In this document: piece by piece, positions 23,635-31,033 of the stretch
Numbering within the stretch: position 1 is the first letter of the stretch
Layout of the letters: every line of letters starts with the position of its first letter
Origin: an uncultured Alistipes sp.
GTDB lineage: Bacteria > Bacteroidota > Bacteroidia > Bacteroidales > Rikenellaceae
Assembly (NCBI GenBank): GCA_945494785.1
Contig: CALYVN010000002.1
Coordinates: 19,146 to 83,145, forward strand
Length of the DNA stretch: 64,000 nt
Reading direction: 5' to 3'
Notes under the pieces: generated by a model
Databases searched by the model: none
Told to the model about the DNA's origin: nothing
The model's input: the letters and a program-made list of their open reading frames with translations, nothing else
Translations under genes and position numbers: made by a program

Positions 23635-25704
23635 ATGAAAAATCTTTCTGTTATATTCGGCTTGGCTGCAATGCTTATGACGGGCTGTGCTGCCGACAAC
23701 AACGATATCCGCAAGGATATTACCTCCAAAACCTATACTCTGCGCCTGACCTCTGCCGCACCTGTTGCCGACGGACGTACCTATCACGACGGTACGACGG
23801 TACTTTGGAACAGTACGGGTGAGCAGATGGCGGTCGCCATCTCCAAAAACGGCGAGATGCTCAACGTGGGCAGCGAAAAGGAGTGTATAATTCCTTTCCC
23901 TGCATGCTCTACATCGGAAGTGGCTGCCGACGGCAGTTCGGCGACCTTCGCTTTGACATGGAATACCGACCTCTACGGCGCATTCCCTACCGCATCGGCC
24001 TCTTACCGTCTGCACGGCTTCTATCCTGTGGCTGCCATCGGCAACTACGACAGCGAACGCTATCCGTTTTTGAGCGGCAACATCCGTCCCGACGAGGTGC
24101 TGATTATAATGCCCGACATGCAGCAGCCGAGTGCCGATACCTTCGACCCTTCGGCTGACGTAATGATGGCGATTTCGCAAAAAGCATATACCATACTGAC
24201 CGACGGTATGGAGATACCGATGGTATACGACCGTATCGTAACCCACGGCAAACTGACGCTTACCAATCTGCCGTTCGATGCCTCGACCATAAAATCGGTC
24301 AAAATTACCGCACCCGAAGACAAACAGATGACGGGCGTTTGGTATATTGCAATTCTCGACAAATCGGAATCGGTCGAAAAGGGCAATTTCAACTATGTAC
24401 AGTTGATTTATCCGCAGGATGGAGGCAAAGGCGACGAAAAGAAATCGGTAACTCGTGCGGGTAATTCGATGGATTGCTGGTTCTGCACCATGCCGTTCGA
24501 AATCGCGGAGGGCGAGCAACTGAAACTCCAAATCGAAACGACGGAGGGTATGGCGACACATGCCATCACGGCTCGCAGCGGCGGCATACGCTTTGAAAAG
24601 AACAAATTGGGTACTCTTTCGGTCGATATACCTGCATCGGCGTTCTCGGCATGGAGCATCGAGGCTCCCGCATCGGTGGATGTACGCGGTACGGAGGGTG
24701 CGACAACCGAGATTTTGGTGCGTGCCAACTGCGACGTCTATCCTAATATAGAATACTCGGGTGCCGATACCGGTTGGGCGAGTGTGGATATCGATTACTC
24801 TTATACGACGACCGATTCGGAGGGTTTTACGACATATCGCTATGTTGTAACCGCCAACGAAAACCACTCTACCGATGTGCGCAGTTGTACGGTCGTGATA
24901 ACCGATTACAACTCGGGATTGGTAAAGAATGTTGCGGTTAATCAGGCTGCGGGCGAGGGCGACGTTACAATCGTTCTCGAAGACGATACCCGATGGGTAG
25001 GTACGAGTGTAGTTCTGGCAGGTGTGCGCTGGTATCCCGTAAACTGCGGTTTCTCCAAGGCTCAACCTTTCGGTCGGTTGTATCAGTGGGGTCGTCGCTA
25101 TGGCTTGAAATACGCGGAATCGACGCCTGATTATACGATACACGAATATACCACGACTCCATTTGCGACACTGCATCCGGAGAACAACGTTTACTATTGG
25201 ACGAAGAGGGGTGATGCCGATAAGGATTGGTACACTTCGGAGTTTGAAATTACGCAAGCGGACGAGGCTGCCGGCGTGCCGACGAAGAAACTGCCTGAGG
25301 GTTGGGTGGATATTGCCGACAATGCCGAAATAGGCAATCCTTGTCCGGAAGGTTGGCGTGTGCCTACTTTGGCTGAATTGACGGCTTTGAGCGATTTGCG
25401 TGTCGGTTCGGCTGTACAGAACGGTTTGAAGCACTGCAAATTCAGCGATGGCGAAAATACGTTGCTGCTGCCGTTGGCAGGTTTCGTGGACCCATGGAAT
25501 TCAACCGGTTATAATACATCGCCTTACGGATGGAACTCGAAGGCATATTACTACTCTTCGACAAGAACATGGATGATTGCGATGTCCACGCAGTTGCGCG
25601 ATCTCCTAATCCATGCGATGTATGTAACGGCGGATTATTCGGTCATGGAGACGTCCCGACCTATGGCAGCCTATTCGGTGCGTTGTGTCAAGTCGCTCGA
25701 ATAG
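23635..25704 (+). CDS. Surface lipoprotein with fimbrillin-like, BACON-like and FISUMP-like regions
   Basis: The 689-residue precursor has a lipoprotein signal with lipobox L-M-T-G-C (Cys ~17). Residues ~25-335 resemble Bacteroidales fimbrillin-like lipoproteins. Residues ~340-440 look like a BACON-type Ig domain (W-S-I-E-A-P-A-S-V-D-V ... V-V-I-T-D-Y-N). The C-terminal ~240 residues carry FISUMP-type blocks: V-R-W-Y-P-V-N-C-G, G-R-L-Y-Q-W-G-R, P-C-P-E-G-W-R-V-P-T-L-A-E-L, and a closing Y-S-V-R-C-V-K. It should be outer-membrane anchored, probably for glycan or host-surface contact. The ATG at 23635 starts the signal peptide. Confidence 0.82.
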   Translation: MKNLSVIFGLAAMLMTGCAADNNDIRKDITSKTYTLRLTSAAPVADGRTYHDGTTVLWNSTGEQMAVAISKNGEMLNVGSEKECIIPFPACSTSEVAADGSSATFALTWNTDLYGAFPTASASYRLHGFYPVAAIGNYDSERYPFLSGNIRPDEVLIIMPDMQQPSADTFDPSADVMMAISQKAYTILTDGMEIPMVYDRIVTHGKLTLTNLPFDASTIKSVKITAPEDKQMTGVWYIAILDKSESVEKGNFNYVQLIYPQDGGKGDEKKSVTRAGNSMDCWFCTMPFEIAEGEQLKLQIETTEGMATHAITARSGGIRFEKNKLGTLSVDIPASAFSAWSIEAPASVDVRGTEGATTEILVRANCDVYPNIEYSGADTGWASVDIDYSYTTTDSEGFTTYRYVVTANENHSTDVRSCTVVITDYNSGLVKNVAVNQAAGEGDVTIVLEDDTRWVGTSVVLAGVRWYPVNCGFSKAQPFGRLYQWGRRYGLKYAESTPDYTIHEYTTTPFATLHPENNVYYWTKRGDADKDWYTSEFEITQADEAAGVPTKKLPEGWVDIADNAEIGNPCPEGWRVPTLAELTALSDLRVGSAVQNGLKHCKFSDGENTLLLPLAGFVDPWNSTGYNTSPYGWNSKAYYYSSTRTWMIAMSTQLRDLLIHAMYVTADYSVMETSRPMAAYSVRCVKSLE

Positions 25705-25745
25705 CCGACAAAGCGATAGTCGCAACAACGACGTTTTTACAAAAA

Positions 25746-25772
25746 ACTCCGCGCATCGCGCGGAGTTTTTTT
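25746..25772 (+). terminator. Terminator after the lipoprotein gene
   Basis: ACTCCGCGC (25746-25754) and GCGCGGAGT (25758-25766) with a 3-base loop and seven T. Confidence 0.9.
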
Positions 25773-25837
25773 GCGGTATTGCATCGGAAACCTCCGCAGA
25801 ATTTTGTAAATATGTCATATTGCCAAACACAGCGCGT

Positions 25838-26320
25838 TTATCGTTCGGCGAAGGTGTAGTAGCGTCCTGCGAGATAACTGTATGCCGTGCAGATTAGGGT
25901 GGTGGCGACTTTGGCGGGTGTAGCCCACAGCCCTGCTTGTTCCACCAGCAGTTTCATAGCCACATAATTCAACAGCAGCGACCCTGCCACAGTCAGCATG
26001 TAGCGGCACAACTGTCGGCTGCCCGATATGTGTACCGTGCGAAAGGCGACGTTGCGATTGAGCCAAAAACCCGTGAGGAACGTTATCGGAAAGACGCACA
26101 GCAGGGCGAAGATATGCGGCGAAACAGTAACGAAAGGCAGTACGACGAAACGTTTGCAGACGACGAAGTGGTAGAATACGAAATACCACACGGCATCGAG
26201 CGTCATGTTCAACGCTCCGCATGCGCCGTAACGGAAAAAGCGTTGCGAAACAATCTTTTGCAACGGAGCGATGTAGAAAAAATCTATCGCGCGGGTGATT
26301 AAGGCTGCGGTAGACATCAT
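25838..26320 (-). CDS. GtrA-family membrane protein
   Basis: The 160-residue protein has four hydrophobic segments in the GtrA pattern: F-F-R-Y-G-A-C-G-A-L-N-M (~31-42), an F-x-x-N-R-x-x-x-F motif (F-W-L-N-R-N-V-A-F), and a last helix before Y-Y-T-F. GtrA-type proteins act in transport of lipid-linked sugars for cell-surface glycan modification. Its start overlaps the upstream stop (ATGA), so it is the last gene of the five-gene minus-strand operon. Confidence 0.85.
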   Translation of the reverse strand: MMSTAALITRAIDFFYIAPLQKIVSQRFFRYGACGALNMTLDAVWYFVFYHFVVCKRFVVLPFVTVSPHIFALLCVFPITFLTGFWLNRNVAFRTVHISGSRQLCRYMLTVAGSLLLNYVAMKLLVEQAGLWATPAKVATTLICTAYSYLAGRYYTFAER

Positions 26321-27210
26321 TGCTTGGTATAAACCCACACCTCGTCGAAGGTGTGCGAACGCTCTTTGAGCGATTCTGCTTTGCGGACACACTCACTGCG
26401 GGTGTTGCATTCGAAAAGTGCGACCATATACCTCTCGCCGTAGCGATATATGCGGGCATCGAGGTCGGTGAATCGGCGATTGACCCTGCTTTGCCACTCT
26501 TCGGCATTAGCGAGTTCGGCATATACGCCCCAAACGGCATAACTGTTGCCGACCGACATAGGCAGAATGTCCGTCTGTTGCTCCTCGTTTGCCGTCGTTT
26601 GTTCGGCGGCGTTCTGCACAGGTGCTTTGGTCTGCGTCGTTTCGGCAGGCTCTGCTGTCGGCTGTTCTGCGACAACTGGCTCTGCGACTGTCGGTGCGGC
26701 AGCGATTTTGCCGACCGACGATTTCTCCATTTTGTCGGCAAATATATGCTCCGAATAGATGATGTAGCCGGCTACGCCGATGGCGAACAGTAGGCACAGC
26801 ACGGCAAACGAAATCACCAACCAATTTGTCAGCGGTTGTATGCGTATCTCTTTGTTACCCATAGGATTTATCAAATTATCGAATTGTCGGTCTGCCGCAA
26901 ATTCGTTTTCGCGAATCACTCCGACACCCTCAATCGTCAAAACGCCTTCGCGCAGGTTGTTCTGCAACCACTGCCCGTATATGGCTGCGGCACGCTCCTG
27001 CGACACGCCTGCAACGGTGGCGATGGTATCGACGAGCGGCGTGCCGCGACTCTCTTTGGAAAAGAGAATGTCGGTGTGCGGCGGCAACAGACGGCGTGCC
27101 GACAGCCTTTTGGCTCCCGTACACCGCACGATAAGGCTGCCGACATTCGGCAGACAAACATCGCGCTTGGCGGCTAACTCGTTGAAGATAAGGTTGTCTG
27201 TTTGCGACAT
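26317..27210 (-). CDS. Predicted HU-like / transmembrane / SPOR protein
   Basis: The 297-residue protein has three parts. Residues ~1-130 look like the tandem HU-like (CCDC81-type) region seen at the N-terminus of many Bacteroidota SPOR proteins, with P-N-V-G-S-L-I-V and I-E-G-V-G-V-I-R. One membrane helix follows (~131-152), then an Ala/Glu/Thr/Pro-rich linker (~155-220), and a C-terminal SPOR-like domain (~225-297) that in other proteins binds denuded septal peptidoglycan. The stop/start overlap with lgt is TAATG. The HU assignment is from pattern only. Confidence 0.75.
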   Translation of the reverse strand: MSQTDNLIFNELAAKRDVCLPNVGSLIVRCTGAKRLSARRLLPPHTDILFSKESRGTPLVDTIATVAGVSQERAAAIYGQWLQNNLREGVLTIEGVGVIRENEFAADRQFDNLINPMGNKEIRIQPLTNWLVISFAVLCLLFAIGVAGYIIYSEHIFADKMEKSSVGKIAAAPTVAEPVVAEQPTAEPAETTQTKAPVQNAAEQTTANEEQQTDILPMSVGNSYAVWGVYAELANAEEWQSRVNRRFTDLDARIYRYGERYMVALFECNTRSECVRKAESLKERSHTFDEVWVYTKQ

Positions 27211-28076
27211 TATTTTTTTGCTTTTTTGTTCGGTGTCGGTGCCTTTGCCGTCTCGGGCTTGTGCTTTAAGGCATACCAAATCGAAGCGATGCCGATGACG
27301 ATGAACGGCACACTCAAAACCTGCCCCATGTTCAGACCGATGTCGTCAATCATTGCAACTTCGAACTTCTCCTGCTCCATCTTGATAAATTCGATGAAAA
27401 AGCGGGTGAGGAAGATGCCTATCAGGCTTATGCCGAAGAGCATGCCGTGTCGTTTCGGAGCATCGGTACGCTTGTACAGATACCACAGCACGACGAAGGT
27501 CAGCACATAGCATGCAGCCTCGTAAAGTTGCGTCGGATGTTGTGCCGGTATCTTGTCGATGGGTATGTTCGGATAGAGCCGCACGAATTTGAAACCCCAA
27601 ACGGCATCGGTCGCTCGGCCTATAATCTCGGAGTTGAAGAGATTGCCCAAGCGGATTATCGCGCCGCTTATGGGTGCTATGATTGCCAAACGGTCGGTCA
27701 GCCATAAAACCGGAACACGGTTTTTGCGGGCGCACAGCCAAATGGAGAGCAGTATGCCGATGGTTGCGCCATGGCTTGCCATGCCTCCGTCTCGAATCTC
27801 GGTAATGATGGTCCAAGGTTGCGCGAGATAGTACATTGGGTCGTAGAACAGACAATGACCCACGCGCGCACCGATAATCGTACCGAGAGCGATGTAAACG
27901 AATGCCGAATCTGCCAACTCTCCGCTTTTGCCCTCGTGTTTGCAGAAATAGGAGAATATCCAGCCGCCCAACAGCAGAGCCACAGCCCACATGACGCCGT
28001 AATAGCGAATATCGAGCGAGCCGATATTGACGAGAGTGGGATTCCAATCCCATACGATTGCGAGCAACGATGCCAT
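27210..28076 (-). CDS. lgt: Prolipoprotein diacylglyceryl transferase
   Basis: Lgt moves diacylglycerol from phosphatidylglycerol to the lipobox Cys of prolipoproteins in the inner membrane. The 288-residue protein has about seven membrane segments and the key motifs I-R-Y-Y-G (~23-27), G-A-R-V-G-H, D-G-G-M-A-S-H-G-A, and R-L-G-N-L-F-N-S-E-I-I-G. It serves the several lipoproteins in this window. It lies three bases after the histidine kinase stop and overlaps the SPOR gene. Confidence 0.96.
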   Translation of the reverse strand: MASLLAIVWDWNPTLVNIGSLDIRYYGVMWAVALLLGGWIFSYFCKHEGKSGELADSAFVYIALGTIIGARVGHCLFYDPMYYLAQPWTIITEIRDGGMASHGATIGILLSIWLCARKNRVPVLWLTDRLAIIAPISGAIIRLGNLFNSEIIGRATDAVWGFKFVRLYPNIPIDKIPAQHPTQLYEAACYVLTFVVLWYLYKRTDAPKRHGMLFGISLIGIFLTRFFIEFIKMEQEKFEVAMIDDIGLNMGQVLSVPFIVIGIASIWYALKHKPETAKAPTPNKKAKK

Positions 28077-28079
28077 GGC

Positions 28080-29117
28080 CTACAACTCCACCTTTTTGAG
28101 CGTGAAGGTAAAGGTGCTTCCCTTACCCAATTCGCTGCGTACCGATACGTGTTCGCCGTGAGCCTCGATGATATGCTTGACAATGGCCAATCCGAGACCC
28201 GTGCCTCCCTGCTCGCGCGAACGTCCGCGGTCGGTGCGATAGAATCGTTCGAACACATGCGGAGTGTCGGTCTTGGCCATGCCTATACCGTCGTCCTCAA
28301 CCTCGATGAGTACCTTGTCGAGCATGTCGCGGAATCCGATTTTGGTGGTACCACCCTCTTTGCCGTAGCGGATGGAGTTGATAATCAGATTCTCGAATAC
28401 CTGACCGATATAGAATTTGTCTGCCGATACCCAAAAACGCGACGGCAGATTGTGCGCATCCCTAACCGTGATGGTGATGTTGCGCTTTTTTGCCTCGATT
28501 TCCGCCTCGTCGGCAATCTCCTTGGCAAGCGACACGATGTCGAAACTCTCGGGTTTCATCTCGGTCATGTCGCTCTCCAACCGCGATATGGTATCCAAAT
28601 CGTGGATGATGTTGATGAGGCGATCGACGCTCTTTTCGGCACGTTCGAGATATTTGCGATTGACCAACTCGTCTTCCAAACCGCCGTCGAGGAGCGTGGA
28701 GATGTAACCCTGAATGTTGAAAATAGGGGTTTTGAGTTCGTGCGCCACGTTGCCCAAATACTGTTTGCGGAACTTCTCGGCCTCTTTCAGACGGGAAATC
28801 TCCTTGTCGTTGTCGTCAGCCCATGCGTTCAACTCCTCCGACAGATTCTCCACCCGCTTGTCTTTGAGTTCGCCCAGAATCTCGCCCGTGTGGACATCGC
28901 GCGACAATACCACCGAATATATCGGTTTGAGTTTGTATGCCACATAGCCCTTCATCAACCCCAATGCCAATACCGAAATCAGCACGAAAGTCAGCAGCGA
29001 GGCAACCACTGCCACCCACCAAGCCGAGTGCAGCAAAAGAGTTACGACCAGCATGATGCAGCCGGCAACCGCGCCTATAATCCACGACGCGCTCTCTTTC
29101 GTTTTAATCCGTATCAT
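28080..29117 (-). CDS. Membrane sensor histidine kinase without adjacent regulator
   Basis: The 345-residue kinase has two N-terminal membrane helices (~11-30, 33-53), a HAMP-like/linker helix, a HisKA domain with G-N-V-A-H-E-L-K-T-P (His126 predicted phosphorylation site), and a HATPase_c domain with N box N-L-I-I-N-S-I-R-Y-G, G1 E-D-D-G-I-G-M and G2 G-T-G-L-G-L-A-I-V. It resembles PhoR-type kinases. No response regulator lies next to it; it sits inside the operon between an S24-like regulator and lgt. Confidence 0.9.
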   Translation of the reverse strand: MIRIKTKESASWIIGAVAGCIMLVVTLLLHSAWWVAVVASLLTFVLISVLALGLMKGYVAYKLKPIYSVVLSRDVHTGEILGELKDKRVENLSEELNAWADDNDKEISRLKEAEKFRKQYLGNVAHELKTPIFNIQGYISTLLDGGLEDELVNRKYLERAEKSVDRLINIIHDLDTISRLESDMTEMKPESFDIVSLAKEIADEAEIEAKKRNITITVRDAHNLPSRFWVSADKFYIGQVFENLIINSIRYGKEGGTTKIGFRDMLDKVLIEVEDDGIGMAKTDTPHVFERFYRTDRGRSREQGGTGLGLAIVKHIIEAHGEHVSVRSELGKGSTFTFTLKKVEL

Positions 29118-29118
29118 A

Positions 29119-29751
29119 TCAATTCTTTATAGTTAATTTTCCTCTAATGGCGTAAACCTTTTCGATGTCGGCTCGGCGAATGGTCATATCGTCGTATTCC
29201 GCACTATTGACTGCCACCAAACGCAACACGGCATCGTCGGCACCGGCACGCACTTTACGCAAAGTTATCAATTTTCTGCCTATTATCACATATTCCTCGC
29301 CCAAAATCATCGATTCCGCATCGGTCTCCTGCAAAATCAATACCGAACCCTTTTCGACAGAGGGTGCCATGTCGTCGCCGGAGTAGCAGACAGCAAAGTC
29401 TGCCGCCTTGATTTGGGGCAGGAACATATACGATTCCGGCCTTTTCTCGTGCAAACTCCCGATTTCGCCTATGTCGCATCTGTAAAACGGAATTTGTCTC
29501 GCGCTATTGTCATCGTCGCTGACATACATCGCTCCGTAGCCTGTCAGCAGCCACGGCTTGCTGATTTGCGGGAATCGGGCAACCACACAATCGGCAACGT
29601 TGCGGGAGATGCCGTTTTTGCCGTTTTTGATTTGGTACAGCGTCTCGCTGCGCGCAAGCCCTATATGACGGGCAAAAGCGTTGATGGTCATACCCGACAA
29701 TTCGATAACCTGCCACAATCTTTCCCAATTAGGGTTGTTTATATTTGTCAT
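29119..29751 (-). CDS. HTH/S24-like transcription regulator with a lost protease dyad
   Basis: The 210-residue protein has an N-terminal helix-turn-helix (~15-50) and a C-terminal LexA/CI-type S24 domain (~95-205). In active S24 repressors the dyad is Ser in G-D-S-M and Lys in T-V-K-R-L. Here the first motif is S-G-D-D-M-A-P (Asp127) and the second T-L-R-K-V, putting Arg165 at the Lys position. It should fold and bind DNA but not self-cleave. The start is placed at the ATG at 29751; earlier codons run towards tRNA-Arg. It is the first gene of the operon and ends one base before the kinase start. Confidence 0.8.
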   Translation of the reverse strand: MTNINNPNWERLWQVIELSGMTINAFARHIGLARSETLYQIKNGKNGISRNVADCVVARFPQISKPWLLTGYGAMYVSDDDNSARQIPFYRCDIGEIGSLHEKRPESYMFLPQIKAADFAVCYSGDDMAPSVEKGSVLILQETDAESMILGEEYVIIGRKLITLRKVRAGADDAVLRLVAVNSAEYDDMTIRRADIEKVYAIRGKLTIKN

Positions 29752-29784
29752 AATAACATTTTTTTTGCATCTTTGCACCCGATT

Positions 29785-29856
29785 GGCTCCGTAGTTCAAT
29801 GGATAGAATTTAAGATTCCGGTTCTTACGATATGGGTTCGAATCCCGTCGGAGTCA
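29785..29856 (+). tRNA. tRNA-Arg (CCG)
   Basis: Acceptor GGCTCCG (29785-29791) pairs with CGGAGTC; the anticodon stem-loop is TAAGA-TTCCGGT-TCTTA with anticodon CCG; the T arm holds GTTCGAATCCC. No CCA is encoded. The S24-regulator operon starts 34 bases away on the other strand. Confidence 0.93.
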
Positions 29857-29924
29857 CTTCCAACCATCAATTATTCCCGTGCAGCACATTGTCGTCGGTT
29901 GCCGGCACATCGTTACCGCGAGAG

Positions 29925-29932
29925 CAAATATA
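29925..29932 (-). promoter_or_regulatory. Possible promoter for the S24/kinase/lgt operon
   Basis: The minus strand reads TATATTTG. If used, the ~170-base leader would run antisense through the whole tRNA-Arg gene. No other TAnnTTTG box lies in front of the operon. Confidence 0.4.
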
Positions 29933-29986
29933 ATGAATTTTCGCCTCATTGCGTCAATGTTGGCTTCACTTTATGCAAAAATTGCG

Positions 29987-29994
29987 TATATTTG
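29987..29994 (+). promoter_or_regulatory. Promoter -7 box for ruvB
   Basis: TATATTTG, 18 bases before the ruvB ATG. Confidence 0.75.
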
Positions 29995-30012
29995 CATAAA
30001 TAATCCCATTGT

Positions 30013-31026
30013 ATGACCGAAATCAGAGATACAAGACATACGGGCAGCGACAGTGATTTCGAGAACAGAATCCGTCCGCAGGAGTTGGACAGTTTCTCGG
30101 GACAGGACAAAATCGTCGATAATCTGCGCGTATTCATCAAGGCTGCACTCATGCGTGGCGATTCGCTCGACCACGTGCTGTTGCACGGTCCCCCGGGATT
30201 GGGCAAAACCACTTTGGCAAATATCATAGCCAACGAGATGGGGGCGCAACTCAAAGTAACATCGGGTCCCGTTTTGGATAAACCGGGCGACTTGGCGGGT
30301 CTGCTGACCAATATGGCGGCAGGCGACGTGCTGTTCATCGACGAGATTCATCGGTTGAGTCCCGTTGTGGAGGAGTATCTCTATTCGGCAATGGAGGATT
30401 TCAAAATCGATATAGTCCTCGACAAGGGTCCTTCGGCTCGTTCGATTCAGATTGAGTTGGCTCCGTTTACGCTGATAGGCGCAACCACCCGAAGCGGATT
30501 GCTGACTTCGCCTTTGCGGGCGCGTTTCGGCATACAGTGCCATTTGGAGTATTACGATACGCCCGTACTTAACCGAATAGTGAAGCGGTCGGCATCGATT
30601 CTCGGCATCTCCATCGACGACGATGCCGCAACCGAAGTGGCTTTGCGCTCGCGCGGTACTCCGCGAATCGCCAATGCGCTTTTGCGTCGGGTGCGCGATT
30701 TTGCGATGGTCGGCGGAGAGGGTCATATCGACCTCGCCATTACACGGGTCGCACTCGAAGCACTCAACATCGATTCGCGCGGTCTCGACCAAATGGACAA
30801 CAAGATACTTGCCACAATCATCGAGAAATTCAACGGCGGGCCTGTCGGTCTGAATACCATAGCCACGGCCGTCAGCGAAGAGGCAGGTACGATAGAGGAG
30901 GTCTATGAGCCGTTCCTGATAAAGGAGGGTTTCTTAAAGCGTACTCCACGCGGACGCGAAGCGACAGAACTCGCGTACAAACATCTCGGATTGGCATTTC
31001 GGGGAGCGGAGGAGACCTTGTTCTGA
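30013..31026 (+). CDS. ruvB: Holliday junction DNA helicase RuvB
   Basis: RuvB is the AAA+ motor that drives branch migration with RuvA. The 337-residue protein has [11 protein letters not shown] (~20-30), Walker [11 protein letters not shown] (~59-68), Walker B V-L-F-I-D-E-I-H, sensor 1 G-A-T-T-R-S-G, the lid domain and the C-terminal winged helix (T-P-R-G-R-E-A-T). Full length and monocistronic here. Confidence 0.97.
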   Translation: MTEIRDTRHTGSDSDFENRIRPQELDSFSGQDKIVDNLRVFIKAALMRGDSLDHVLLHGPPGLGKTTLANIIANEMGAQLKVTSGPVLDKPGDLAGLLTNMAAGDVLFIDEIHRLSPVVEEYLYSAMEDFKIDIVLDKGPSARSIQIELAPFTLIGATTRSGLLTSPLRARFGIQCHLEYYDTPVLNRIVKRSASILGISIDDDAATEVALRSRGTPRIANALLRRVRDFAMVGGEGHIDLAITRVALEALNIDSRGLDQMDNKILATIIEKFNGGPVGLNTIATAVSEEAGTIEEVYEPFLIKEGFLKRTPRGREATELAYKHLGLAFRGAEETLF

Positions 31027-31033
31027 CACGCGC

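Noticed and set aside
23617-25434. A 605-codon open frame antisense to the first surface lipoprotein
   Set aside because: The sense protein has a lipobox and FISUMP-type motifs; the antisense frame has none.
29119-29856. A prophage or integrative element at tRNA-Arg, suggested by the phage-type regulator
   Set aside because: No integrase, repeats of the tRNA end, or phage structural genes are present; the regulator heads a housekeeping envelope operon.
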